A stretch of DNA of 64,000 bases from Amycolatopsis xylanica (GCF_900107045.1 NZ_FNON01000001.1:992001-1056000), one strand, 5' to 3'; counted from the stretch's first letter, positions 43,898 to 51,956 are shown. Numbers and translations: made by a program. Notes: generated by a model not told the origin, from the letters alone.

Positions 43898-44293
43898 ATG
43901 AATCAACGACGATTCATGACGGGGATCGCGGTCGCGGCCACGGTCGCCGCCGGTGCGGTCGCCGCACCGGCGGCCGCGTCGGCGAGCCCGGCCGCTGAAG
44001 ACGGCCAGGTGAGCATCCAGTCGCAGTTCGAGTGCGGGATTGTCAGCTGCAGCTATGTTTTCACGCGGAGCATGACGAACTTCATCGCGGACAACGGCGG
44101 GCTCGCGTCCACTGTGGCCTGTGGGAAGATCCCGCCGCCCGGCACTTATGCCTGCGGGGTCGGCTTCGTGGTGGTGATCGCGACGTCCAAGATCGCGAAG
44201 TCCAAGAACAGCTGCACCAAGTTCAATTTCGCGAAGGTCGCTCCCTATCCCACGTGGACGTCAGTCGACGGTGGCTCGCGCTGCAAGAGCTGA
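43898..44293 (+). CDS. Small secreted cysteine-containing protein
   Basis: A 131-residue exported protein. The signal peptide MNQRRFMTGIAVAATVAAGAV ends near AAASA at about residue 31. The mature part has six cysteines (ECGIVSCSY, VACG, YACG, NSCTK, GGSRCKS), probably forming three disulfides. I do not recognise the family; the pattern resembles small exported actinobacterial proteins with bacteriocin-like or inhibitor folds. ATG 43898 follows AGGGAGGAATCG. It is followed by a perfect bidirectional terminator. Confidence 0.8.
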   Translation: MNQRRFMTGIAVAATVAAGAVAAPAAASASPAAEDGQVSIQSQFECGIVSCSYVFTRSMTNFIADNGGLASTVACGKIPPPGTYACGVGFVVVIATSKIAKSKNSCTKFNFAKVAPYPTWTSVDGGSRCKS

Positions 44294-44300
44294 TGGGCTT

Positions 44301-44324
44301 GGGGCCGGAGCGCGCTCCGGCCCC
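44301..44324. terminator. Perfect 24-bp palindrome, bidirectional terminator
   Basis: GGGGCCGGAGCG (44301-44312) is followed directly by its complement CGCTCCGGCCCC (44313-44324). It lies between the convergent stops of the small secreted protein and the LigD polymerase gene, so it can serve both strands. Confidence 0.75.
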
Positions 44325-44329
44325 AACCT

Positions 44330-45244
44330 TCATTTGGGAATCTTGGTGCGGTTGCCGTCGAGATCCGCGAAGAGATCGCCGAGGTCGTCGACACGGTCGA
44401 GCACGTCCTCGGCCGTGAACACCAGGTCGTAGGGCTTGCGGCACGACTCGACCTCGTCCCAGGTCAGCGGGGTCGACACGGTCGGCAGTTCCCGCGCGCG
44501 CAAGGAGTACGGGGCGATCGTGGTCTTGTTCGGATTGTTCTGGCTCCAGTCGACGAAGACCTTGCCGGGGCGCAACGCCTTCGCCATCTTCGCGACGATC
44601 TCGCGCGGATACCGGGAGTTCAACGTCTCGGCCAGGGACTTCGAGTACTCCGACGTCTGCTCGTCGCGGGTCGTGCGTACCGCGACGTAGAGCTGCATTC
44701 CCTTGGAGCCGCTGGTTTTCGGGAACGCGACGAGCCCGTCCTCGGCCAGGAGGTCGCGGAGTTTCAGCGCGACCTGGCAGCACTCGACGATCGTCGCGGG
44801 CGCGCCGGGGTCGAGATCGAACACGAGCAAGTCGGGGCTGTGTTTGGCGCCGCGGGGGCCGACTGTCCACTGTGGCACGTGGAGTTCGAGTGCCGCCAGG
44901 TTCGCTGCCCAGACCAGCGCGGGGAGGCCGTCGATGACCGGGTAGTCGATCAGGTCGCTGCCGCCGCGGCGGGAATCGGCAGGGAGGCGCGCCGTGCGGA
45001 CCCAGGACGGGGCGTGGCGGGAGACGTCCTTTTCGAAGAAGGACTTGCCTTCGACGCCGTTGGGGAAGCGGACGAACGTGGTCGCGCGGTCGGCGAGGTA
45101 GGGGAGGATGATCGGGGCGATGCGGGTGTAGTAGCTGATCACGTCGCGCTTGGTGAACTGGTTCGACGGGTACAGCACCTTCTCGAGGTTGGTCAGCGTC
45201 AGCCGCTGGTCTTCGACCTGGACCAGCACCTTCGACTCAGGCAT
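44330..45244 (-). CDS. LigD-type primase-polymerase (Pol domain protein)
   Basis: A 304-residue stand-alone archaeo-eukaryotic-primase-type polymerase of bacterial non-homologous end joining. Catalytic carboxylates are in DLLVFDLDPG and VFVDWSQNN, the nucleotide-binding region in FPKTSGSKGMQLYVAV. The N-terminal LTNLEKVLYPSNQFTKRDVI and YLADRATTFVRFPNG are family signatures. It overlaps the phosphoesterase/ligase-fold gene by eight bases, so the two parts of a typical LigD are made separately from one mRNA. No Ku gene is within the window. Confidence 0.93.
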   Translation of the reverse strand: MPESKVLVQVEDQRLTLTNLEKVLYPSNQFTKRDVISYYTRIAPIILPYLADRATTFVRFPNGVEGKSFFEKDVSRHAPSWVRTARLPADSRRGGSDLIDYPVIDGLPALVWAANLAALELHVPQWTVGPRGAKHSPDLLVFDLDPGAPATIVECCQVALKLRDLLAEDGLVAFPKTSGSKGMQLYVAVRTTRDEQTSEYSKSLAETLNSRYPREIVAKMAKALRPGKVFVDWSQNNPNKTTIAPYSLRARELPTVSTPLTWDEVESCRKPYDLVFTAEDVLDRVDDLGDLFADLDGNRTKIPK

Positions 45245-46676
45245 CTTCGGTCACCTCATCGGCCTTGCGCCCGGGGCGCAGGCCGCGCCAGCGGGGTGTG
45301 CGGACGCAGCCCGCTTTGGTCCAGCCGGTGAAGACGACCTCGCCGACCAGTCGCGGTGTCACCCAGTGCGCGTCGCGGGCCTGGCCCGGCGGGACCGAAT
45401 GGAACGGTGAGCTCTTGCGCTCGGACCGTTTCAGGCGGGCGGTGAGCTGGAGGAGGTCGTCTTCGCTGAAGCCGGCGCCCACATTGCCGACGTAGCGCAG
45501 TGACGGGCCGTGCGGGATGCCGAGCAGGAGCGAGGCGAACGAACTCGCGCGCTTGCCGCCACCGGGACGCCAGCCGCCGATGACGACGTCGCGGACGCGG
45601 ACACCGGGGATCGCGAGCCAGTCTGCGCTGGCCTTGCCCGCTTGATAAGGGCTCGCGGCTCGTTTGGCGATGATGCCTGCGAGGCCGTGCTTGACGCTGG
45701 CCTCGGCGACCGCGCCGCCGTCGCCGATGAAGAAGTCCGGGATCCGGCAGTGGGGGCCGTTGAGATCGAGGTCGCCGAGCACGCGCCGCCGCTCGACGTA
45801 CGGCAGGTCCGCACAGGACCTGCCATCGTGGTGCAGGACGTCGTACGGCAGATACAGCGCGGGCACGTGCTGGGAGAGCCGCTTGGCCTGGGACCGGGCC
45901 GCGCCCATCCGGCGGTCCAGCGCGCCGGGGCTCGGTTTGCCGTTCTCCAGCACGATCACCTCTCCGTCGAGATAGACCTCGGCCGACCCCAGCTGCTCGC
46001 CCAGCGACCGCAGCTCGGGGAACAGGGCGGTCACGTCGCTGCCGCCGTCGTCGAACAGGGTGCAGCGGCCGCCGGCGACCTTCGCCGACATGCGGCGGCC
46101 CGACCAGTCGAACTCGTAGGCCCAGTCGCCGTCTTCGGCCAGCGAGGGCAGTTTGCCGGGCTTGGCCAGCATCGGCGCGATGAAAGGCGGCAGGGGAGTG
46201 TGGCCGGGTTCGGGCGGGTCGACGCGCTGGAGCAGCCAGTCGCGTTCGGACTCCGGGTCGTGCCGGTTGAGGAACAGGTACTTGCCGCGGGCGCGCTCGC
46301 CGTGGAAGACCACCTCGACCTTGTGGTCGTTCCAGTGCAGGGTTTCGTAGCGGCCGTGGTCCCAGATCAGCATCTTCCCGGCACCGTACTCGCCAGCCGG
46401 GATCTCGCCGGAGAACGTCGCGTATTCGATCGGGTGGTCTTCGGTGTGCACCGCGAGCCGCATGGTCCCCGGCTCCGACGGCAGCCCCATCGGCACCGCC
46501 CACGACGCGAGCACGCCGTCGCGTTCCAGCCGGATGTCCCAATGCAACCGCCTGGCGTGGTGCTCCTGGATGACGAACACGTCGTTGTCGCCGCGGACGA
46601 CCTCGTCGGTCTGGGGGACTGGTTCCGGTGTTCGCTCGGGGTCGCGCTTGCCGCGGTACTCACTCAGCTCGCCCAC
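45237..46676 (-). CDS. LigD-like 3'-phosphoesterase fused to a ligase fold lacking catalytic residues
   Basis: A 479-residue protein. Residues about 30-150 form the LigD 3'-phosphoesterase: His39, His45, Asp47, Arg49 in QEHHARRLHWDIRLERDG, and His81/Tyr85 in EDHPIEYATFSG, are retained. Residues about 165-465 have the ATP-dependent ligase adenylation and OB folds, but motif I reads DWSG at 190-193 where KxDG with the AMP-accepting Lys is expected. Motif IV has Ala333 for Glu (LAGIIAKR) and motif V reads WLAIPG (353-358) without its Lys. The frame is intact and the remainder is well conserved, so it looks like a pseudo-ligase. GTG 46676 is preceded by AAAGGACGG. Confidence 0.92.
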   Translation of the reverse strand: MGELSEYRGKRDPERTPEPVPQTDEVVRGDNDVFVIQEHHARRLHWDIRLERDGVLASWAVPMGLPSEPGTMRLAVHTEDHPIEYATFSGEIPAGEYGAGKMLIWDHGRYETLHWNDHKVEVVFHGERARGKYLFLNRHDPESERDWLLQRVDPPEPGHTPLPPFIAPMLAKPGKLPSLAEDGDWAYEFDWSGRRMSAKVAGGRCTLFDDGGSDVTALFPELRSLGEQLGSAEVYLDGEVIVLENGKPSPGALDRRMGAARSQAKRLSQHVPALYLPYDVLHHDGRSCADLPYVERRRVLGDLDLNGPHCRIPDFFIGDGGAVAEASVKHGLAGIIAKRAASPYQAGKASADWLAIPGVRVRDVVIGGWRPGGGKRASSFASLLLGIPHGPSLRYVGNVGAGFSEDDLLQLTARLKRSERKSSPFHSVPPGQARDAHWVTPRLVGEVVFTGWTKAGCVRTPRWRGLRPGRKADEVTEDA

Positions 46677-46772
46677 CGATACCGTCCTTTCGCGTCGCGC
46701 ACGGGGAGTTACCCGCGGTGCTCTGCCCGAAACTCCAGTTTCCCCGCGGTGGCAAGCGGGAACCCATCGATC

Positions 46773-47441
46773 ATGAGCGCGGTTCTCTTCGACGTCGACG
46801 GCACCCTGGTCGATTCCGTCTACCTGCACACCTGCGCGTGGTCGCGCGCGTTCTCCGAAGCCGGGCATCCGGTCGACGCCTGGCGGGTGCACCGGTCCAT
46901 CGGGATGGGCGGGTCGCAGCTGCTGGAAAACCTGGTCGGGGAGAAGCTCGCCGCCGAGATCGGCGACCGGGTGCAGGACCGGCACACCGAGCTTTATCTG
47001 GCGGAATCCGCTTTGCTGCGGCCGTTCGCGCGGGCTCGCGAGCTGGTGTCCGCTCTCGCCGGCCGGGGTGCCCGCGTGGTGCTCGCGACTTCCGCGGCGC
47101 CGGAGGAGGCGAGCCGGTTACGTGAGGTGCTGAAGCTGGACGACGTCGTCACGGCGATCACCACGGGGGAGGACGTCGACACCGCGAAGCCCGATCCGGA
47201 GCTGGTCGAGGTCGCGCTGGACCGCGCCGGAGTGCCGGCGGGGGAGGCGATCTTCGTCGGTGACGCGATGTGGGACGTGATCGCGGCGAAGAAGGTGGGA
47301 GTGCCGACGATCGGCCTGTGCTGCGGCGGCACGGGCGAGGCCGAGCTGCGTGAGGCGGGAGCCGTGGCGGTCTACCAAGATCCGGCGGACCTGTTCCGGA
47401 ACCTCGATGACAGCCCGCTGGCCGGCTATCTGAGTGTATAA
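46773..47441 (+). CDS. HAD-superfamily hydrolase (phosphoglycolate phosphatase-like)
   Basis: A 222-residue haloacid-dehalogenase hydrolase. Motif I FDVDGTLVDS holds both catalytic Asp residues, motif II is VLATSAAP, motif III the Lys in DTAKPDPE and motif IV FVGDAMWDVIAAK. The helical cap of about residues 18-80 fits the beta-phosphoglucomutase/phosphoglycolate phosphatase group. The substrate is a small phosphate ester. It is divergent from the LigD-like gene with a 96-bp gap. Confidence 0.92.
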   Translation: MSAVLFDVDGTLVDSVYLHTCAWSRAFSEAGHPVDAWRVHRSIGMGGSQLLENLVGEKLAAEIGDRVQDRHTELYLAESALLRPFARARELVSALAGRGARVVLATSAAPEEASRLREVLKLDDVVTAITTGEDVDTAKPDPELVEVALDRAGVPAGEAIFVGDAMWDVIAAKKVGVPTIGLCCGGTGEAELREAGAVAVYQDPADLFRNLDDSPLAGYLSV

Positions 47442-47469
47442 CGTCCTATACCGCTCCGCCCTGAAGAGT

Positions 47470-47502
47470 AAAAAACGTGGGTCCCGGTGAACCGGAACCC
47501 AC
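47470..47502 (-). terminator. Rho-independent terminator of the DUF3040 gene
   Basis: On the minus strand a hairpin with 12-bp arms (one mismatch) spans 47502-47477 and is followed directly by C and six U residues (A-run at 47470-47475 on the plus strand). It is one of few classical intrinsic terminators in this window and lies 30 bp after the DUF3040 stop. Confidence 0.8.
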
Positions 47503-47531
47503 ACCTTTCAACCCGCCAAGAGAGAAGGCGG

Positions 47532-47813
47532 TCAGCCGTCTCGGGACTTCAGCTCCATCGCGCGCACGACGTGCAGTGAGGCGGCCAGCCCGATGGTGGC
47601 CAGTGAGGTGAACACGAGCGCGCCGCTCGAGGTGATGCTCGCCAGCAGAACCATCATGACGGCGAACACGTCGGCCACGATCACCCAGCCGAGGCGTGGG
47701 CAGAAGGGCTTGCGCGCGGAGCCGCGCCGGAAGGACTCGACGAGCGCGGGGTCGGCGAGCTCGAACCACTGCTCGATCTTCTGCAGTTCCTGGCGATCGT
47801 GATGGCTGAGCAT
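47532..47813 (-). CDS. DUF3040 membrane protein
   Basis: A 93-residue actinobacterial protein. MLSHHDRQELQKIEQWFELADPAL is the family N-terminus, followed by a basic segment and two hydrophobic helices (VIVADVFAVMMVLLAS and ALVFTSLATIGLAAS). It sits in the cytoplasmic membrane with an N-terminal helix in the cytoplasm; function is not established. The ATG is at 47811-47813. It is monocistronic. Confidence 0.88.
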   Translation of the reverse strand: MLSHHDRQELQKIEQWFELADPALVESFRRGSARKPFCPRLGWVIVADVFAVMMVLLASITSSGALVFTSLATIGLAASLHVVRAMELKSRDG

Positions 47814-47949
47814 GATTCGCCCCTTCGCGACGGCGTCTGCTCGGCTGATACCCAGGCGCCGCGCGAATCACACGTCGAAATCGATGTGTTTTTCGCCAGG
47901 TCGCCGGGTACCCGGGCGCCGTCCCCTCCATCGGCGAGAAAGGGAAGCC

Positions 47950-48408
47950 GTGAGCAGTGTGGTCGACTTCGGGAACGACATCGGGTACCGGCTGAGCCGG
48001 GCCTTGCGTGGCTACCTCAGTGTGACGGCGCGGGCGGTGGGCGTCGGCTGGGAGTCGTGCACCGTCGATCTCGACGAGCCGGTCTCCGCCTACATCGCGC
48101 TCGACTGGCGGCTGGCCCGGTTTCCCGGGCGGGACGTGGCCTTGCTGTGGGACGAGGTGAACGGCTGGGCGGTCGCCGTGGAGGAGCCGGGCGGGGAGCG
48201 GGCGATCGTGCTCGCTTACCTGGGCGGGGATCGGCTGGTGCCGGAGCCCGCCTCGGTGGTCGCGTTGCTGGCGGCGGTGCGTGCCGATGACCATTCGATC
48301 GGTCAGCCGGATCCGCCGGGGCTCCGGCGGTCCGGCAGGCACGAGGAGTTGCTGGACTGTTTCCGTATCGCCGGTGATGCACTGAGATCGAACAGCTCCC
48401 CAGCGTGA
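47950..48408 (+). CDS. DUF6292-family protein
   Basis: A 152-residue soluble protein with YRLSRALRGYLSVTARAVGV at the start and AYIALDWRLARFPGRDVALLWDEVNGWAVAVEEPGGE in the core, the pattern of proteins annotated DUF6292 in Pseudonocardiaceae. Function unknown. GTG 47950 follows AAAGGGAAGCC. It overlaps the RecQ-like gene as GTGA, so the products are likely made together. It is the first gene of a three-gene unit (47950-50985). Confidence 0.75.
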   Translation: MSSVVDFGNDIGYRLSRALRGYLSVTARAVGVGWESCTVDLDEPVSAYIALDWRLARFPGRDVALLWDEVNGWAVAVEEPGGERAIVLAYLGGDRLVPEPASVVALLAAVRADDHSIGQPDPPGLRRSGRHEELLDCFRIAGDALRSNSSPA

Positions 48409-49835
48409 CATACACGTGCATAAGATCCGCTGATCCGGGGTACGTCACCCGGGTGGGTGACGTGATTGTGAGATATTGCCCGGATCATGCCGAGGCGCTG
48501 AGATCCGCGGGGCGGGTCGACACCGTGCTGGTCACGACCAGCGGTGAGCTGATCTTGGCGGCGCTGGCCGAGCTGTGGCCTGGCAGGCCGGTGGTGGTCG
48601 TGTCACCCCGGCCCGCCGCCCGGCTCGAAGTGCTCCGGGCGAGAGACCTGGTCGCTGAGCCGGTGACCACGAAAGCGGGCCTTCGCCGTCAGGTGCTGGC
48701 CCGCTTTCGGGCAGGTGGCGTCGGTTTCCTGGTGCTCGCGCCCGAGCAGCTGGCCGAGCCGGACGTCGCGGCCGCGGTCGCCGCGTCGAGCGCGTCGGTG
48801 CTGGTGGTCGACGAGGCGCAGGGCGTGAGCGAGTGGAGCCATGAGTTCCTGCCGGAGTACGTGCGGCTGGCGGCGGTGGTCAGCGGGCTGCGGGTGCGGC
48901 CGCCGGTGCTGGCGTTGACGATGACCGCGGCGAAGCGGGTGCGTGAGGACATCGTCGCGGAGTTCGGGTTGTCCGACGCGCGGCATGTGGCGGGCGATGT
49001 GGATCATGGGCATGTCCGGCTGGCGGTGCGGCATGTCGACGACGAGGACGGCAGGTGGCGGCTCGCGGAGGCCGAGGTGCTCGCGAGCCAGGGCAGCGGG
49101 CTGGTGCACGTCGCGGATCGGGCGCGTGCCGAGTGGTTCGCGCGGGTGCTCGGTGAGCGTGGTGAGCGGGTCGCGGTCCATCACGACGCGATGCCCGGCA
49201 GGCGGCGGGCGGAGGTGCGCGACGCGTTCCTGGCCGGTCTGGTGCGGGTGGTCGTGGTCGCCGGGTCGGGCGAGTGGGCGGGTGGCAAGGAGGACGTGCG
49301 GTTCGTGGTGCACGCCGACGATCCGTCGTCGGTGGACGTTTATCACCAGCAGGTGCGGCGGGTGGGCAAGGACCGGATGCCCGGCCGTGCCGTGTTGCTG
49401 CATCGGCCGTCGTGGGACGCGGGCGCCGCCGAGGACAAGTTCGACGAGGGCGCGATGGCGCGGGTGGTGCGGGCGTTGCGGTGGCCAGGTGGGTTGTCGC
49501 GGACCGAGCTGGCGCGGCAGGCGGGGTTGCGGCGGGTGGAGCTGGCGCGGATCTTGCCCGCGTTGCGGCAGGTCGGTGCGGTGCGGGAGATCGGGCGGCG
49601 GGCGTTGACGCATGCGGCGGTCGGGGAGAGCGACGAGCGGCTGGCGGAGCTGGCGTCGGCGGTCTTCCTGCGCGGGCGGGCGATCGAGCACGCGCGGGCG
49701 GCGATGGTGCGGCGGTATGCCCAGACGTGCCAGTGCCGTCGGCGGACGTTGCTGGGTTCGCTCGGTGAGGTGCGCGGTGAGCCGTGTGGCAACTGCGACA
49801 ACTGTGATCAAGGGGAGCCCGCGCGTGGAGGATGA
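48405..49835 (+). CDS. RecQ-like protein with degenerate helicase motifs and intact zinc site
   Basis: A 476-residue protein that follows RecQ through both helicase lobes and the zinc module. Motor residues are changed: the Walker A region reads TTSGELILA (44-52) with no GKS/T, motif II is DEAQ (136-139) instead of DEAH, and motif VI reads RRVGKDR (318-324) instead of GRAGRDG. The aromatic-rich loop is partly kept (VSEWSHEFLPEYVRL). The zinc ligands Cys444, Cys461, Cys464 and Cys467 are all present with correct spacing (CRRRTLLGSLGE, CGNCDNC). It should not hydrolyse ATP but may still bind DNA or partners. Start GTG 48405 overlaps the DUF6292 stop. Confidence 0.88.
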   Translation: MTYTCIRSADPGYVTRVGDVIVRYCPDHAEALRSAGRVDTVLVTTSGELILAALAELWPGRPVVVVSPRPAARLEVLRARDLVAEPVTTKAGLRRQVLARFRAGGVGFLVLAPEQLAEPDVAAAVAASSASVLVVDEAQGVSEWSHEFLPEYVRLAAVVSGLRVRPPVLALTMTAAKRVREDIVAEFGLSDARHVAGDVDHGHVRLAVRHVDDEDGRWRLAEAEVLASQGSGLVHVADRARAEWFARVLGERGERVAVHHDAMPGRRRAEVRDAFLAGLVRVVVVAGSGEWAGGKEDVRFVVHADDPSSVDVYHQQVRRVGKDRMPGRAVLLHRPSWDAGAAEDKFDEGAMARVVRALRWPGGLSRTELARQAGLRRVELARILPALRQVGAVREIGRRALTHAAVGESDERLAELASAVFLRGRAIEHARAAMVRRYAQTCQCRRRTLLGSLGEVRGEPCGNCDNCDQGEPARGG

Positions 49836-50985
49836 AGAGCTGTACGACCTGGTCGACGACCAGCTGGCGTCGCTCGAGGAACGGCTGTGGAACATCGGGG
49901 TGACGCTGCACGCGGATCCGGAGCCGGAGCTGGCCGTGCGGTTGCTGACGAAGGAGCTCGAGCTGGGCGGGTTCAAGGTCGAGCGTGACGGGCTTGCGTT
50001 CACGGCTGTGGTGGGTACGGATCAGAAGCCTTGTGTGGCTTTGCTCGTGGAGTACGACGCGGTGCCGGGGCTGGGTCACGCGTTGGGGCACAACCTGGTC
50101 GCGGTCGCCGGCTTGGGCGCGGCGCTGGCGGTGGTGGGTGCGCTGGGGGAGGTGCCGGGGACGCTGCGGGTGATCGGGACGCCTGCGGAGGGCAAGGAGT
50201 CGGCGGTGCGTGCCGGGTGGTTCGACGGGCTGGACGCGGTGCTGATGTTCCAGCCGGGGGTGCACACGTGGACGTGGGCGCCGTTGTCGGCGCAGGTGGA
50301 GCTGGAGGTGGCGTTCCATGGGCGTGCGGCGCATGTGACGGGTGATCCGGCGGCCGGGGTGGACGCGCTGGCGGCGTTGATCCAGATGTTCACGGCGGTG
50401 GCGGCGTTGCATCGGCGGCTGGCGCGGGGTGCGTCGGTGCAGGGGATCATCACCCACGGCGGGGACGCGACGGATGTGGTGCCGGATCTGGCGCGGGCGA
50501 GGTTCGGGGTGCGGGCGCCGACGGCGCGGGCGCTGGATCGGCTGGTCGAGGATGTGACGGCGTGTGCCGACGGCGCCGCAGGCGCGTCGGGTGCGACGGT
50601 CGAGGTGGCGCGGCTGGGTGCGGGGCATCGGCATTTCCGGGCGAACGAGGTGCTGGCGGCGCGGTTCGCGCGGCATCTGGCGGAGCTCGGGGTGCACGCG
50701 GGTGAGCCGGATCCGGTGGCGGTCTCGGAGTCTTCGGATGTGGGGAACGTGAGCACGGTGGTGCCGACGATCTGTCCGCTGGTGGCAATCGCGGATCCGT
50801 GTCAGGGGTTGCGGACGCCGGCGTTCACGGCCGCGGCGGCGGGTGCGCGTGCGCGGTCGGCGACGATGGCGGCGGCGGGCGGGCTGGCGCGGACGGTGGT
50901 GGATCTGCTGCGGCACGCTTCGCTGGTGACGGAGACGTGGGCGTGTTTCAAGGATCGTGAGGCGGCGGAGCGTGCTGGGGATTAG
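49825..50985 (+). CDS. M20-family amidohydrolase-like protein with altered metal ligands
   Basis: A 386-residue protein of the M20D/PM20D2 peptidase family (VALLVEYDAVPGLGHALGHN, GTLRVIGTPAEG, FHGRAAHVTGDPAAGVDAL, SSDVGNVSTVVP). Three of five dimetal ligands differ: Leu87 replaces Cys in the GHACGHN motif, Gly123 replaces the second Glu of PAEE, and Arg330 (GLRTPAF) replaces the C-terminal His. His89 and His147 remain. It is therefore probably inactive as a peptidase. GTG 49825 follows AAGGGGAG and overlaps the RecQ-like gene by 11 bases, so it is translated with it. Its stop overlaps the convergent DUF5313 gene. Confidence 0.87.
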   Translation: MEDEELYDLVDDQLASLEERLWNIGVTLHADPEPELAVRLLTKELELGGFKVERDGLAFTAVVGTDQKPCVALLVEYDAVPGLGHALGHNLVAVAGLGAALAVVGALGEVPGTLRVIGTPAEGKESAVRAGWFDGLDAVLMFQPGVHTWTWAPLSAQVELEVAFHGRAAHVTGDPAAGVDALAALIQMFTAVAALHRRLARGASVQGIITHGGDATDVVPDLARARFGVRAPTARALDRLVEDVTACADGAAGASGATVEVARLGAGHRHFRANEVLAARFARHLAELGVHAGEPDPVAVSESSDVGNVSTVVPTICPLVAIADPCQGLRTPAFTAAAAGARARSATMAAAGGLARTVVDLLRHASLVTETWACFKDREAAERAGD

Positions 50986-51371
50986 GTGCGGTAGCGGGTG
51001 AGGTAGTTGGCGTGTGCCTCGGCTTCGGCCGCTTCGCGGGCTTCGCCGCGGATGCGGCGGCCGGTGCCGATGGGGAAGCCGTGGCGGGCTAGGCGGTGTT
51101 CGCCTGCTTCTTCGGCGTAGGCGTAGGAGTAGAAGTAGCCGACGAGCGCGGCCATGAGGCAGAGCGCGAGGCGCAGTCCGAGTGGTGCGGGCATGAGGAG
51201 CCACCCGAAGACCAGTGGGGTGAGCAGGACGCTGGTGCGGGCGCCGTGGCGCCAGAGCCAGCCGCGGCCGGTGACGTCGTGCAGCACCCAGGTGTGGTGT
51301 TTCTCGGGGAGCCGGCCGCCGAGCGCGTACCAGAGCCAGCGGAAGGGGCCGGGCCTTGTCACGGTGTCCAT
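50982..51371 (-). CDS. DUF5313 membrane protein
   Basis: A 129-residue protein. RPGPFRWLWYALGGRLPEKHHTWVLHDVTGRGWLWRH is the family N-terminus. Two hydrophobic helices (TPLVFGWLLMPAPLGLRLALCL, MAALVGYFYSYAYAEE) and EHRLARHGFPIGTGRRIRGEA follow. The function of DUF5313 is not known; it is common in mycolate-type and related actinobacteria. The start at 51369-51371 is divergent from the OhrR-like gene, and its stop overlaps the M20-like gene by four bases. Confidence 0.85.
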   Translation of the reverse strand: MDTVTRPGPFRWLWYALGGRLPEKHHTWVLHDVTGRGWLWRHGARTSVLLTPLVFGWLLMPAPLGLRLALCLMAALVGYFYSYAYAEEAGEHRLARHGFPIGTGRRIRGEAREAAEAEAHANYLTRYRT

Positions 51372-51379
51372 GGTTTCGA

Positions 51380-51408
51380 TAGTACCCTAATGATTAGTAC
51401 GCTAACTA
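51380..51408. promoter_or_regulatory. Candidate operator/promoter between DUF5313 and the OhrR-like gene
   Basis: CTAATGATTAG (51387-51397) is an 11-nt palindrome flanked by direct repeats AGTAC (51381-51385 and 51396-51400). A -10-like TAACTA lies at 51403-51408. The A+T content is high for the window. Binding by the OhrR-like regulator is inferred from its position. Confidence 0.4.
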
Positions 51409-51433
51409 TGTGACGAACGCTAAGGTGAGGGCC

Positions 51434-51874
51434 ATGACGATCGACCTGGGTGCGGACCCGCTCGCGCTGGAGCGGCAGGTCTGTTACGCGCTGTCCGTGG
51501 CGTCGCGCAGTGTCATCGCGATCTACCGGCCGTTGCTGGAGCCGATGAAGCTCACGCATCCGCAGTATCTGGTGATGCTCGCGTTGTGGGAGCGGGAGCC
51601 GCGGTCGGTGAAGGAGTTGTGTGAGGCGTTGCGTGCCGAGCCCGCGACGTTGTCGCCGTTGCTGAAGCGGCTGGAGGCGGTCGGCTATGTCACACGGACG
51701 CGGAATGCCCGTGACGAGCGGTCGTTGATGGTCGAGTTGACCGAGTCCGGGCGTGGGCTGCGGGCCGAGGCGGAGAAGATCCCGTACCGTGTGGTGGAGA
51801 TCTTGGGGATGGAAGTGGCGGAGCTGGAACAGCTGCACGCGATGCTGTCGCGGGTGATCGCCGCGACCGCTTGA
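51434..51874 (+). CDS. MarR-family regulator, OhrR-like
   Basis: A 146-residue winged-helix protein of the organic-hydroperoxide regulator type. The N-terminal LALERQVCYALSVASRSVIA carries the Cys that senses peroxides in OhrR, followed by YRPLLEPMKLTHPQYLVMLALWE. The DNA-binding part is SVKELCEALRAEPATLSPLLKRLEAVGYVTRTR with DERSLMVELTESG. ATG 51434 is favoured by GGTGAGGG just upstream; GTG 51410 would add eight residues. No ohr gene adjoins it; the divergent DUF5313 gene may be a target. Confidence 0.9.
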   Translation: MTIDLGADPLALERQVCYALSVASRSVIAIYRPLLEPMKLTHPQYLVMLALWEREPRSVKELCEALRAEPATLSPLLKRLEAVGYVTRTRNARDERSLMVELTESGRGLRAEAEKIPYRVVEILGMEVAELEQLHAMLSRVIAATA

Positions 51875-51956
51875 ACCGCTTGCTCGGGGTGAACGTGTTC
51901 CTGGCATGCTGACCACGCTCGGCTGGACGTTTTCGAAGGCATAAAGGGATATTCCG

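Noticed and set aside
45237..45244. A frameshift splitting one ligD gene into two
   Set aside because: The order is phosphoesterase-ligase then polymerase with separate starts and a clean eight-base overlap. Separate Pol and Lig genes are common in actinobacteria.
48405..50985. Sequence errors as the cause of the lost catalytic residues in the RecQ-like and M20-like proteins
   Set aside because: Changes are spread over separate motifs as whole codons, frames are intact, and surrounding residues remain conserved, which single errors would not produce.
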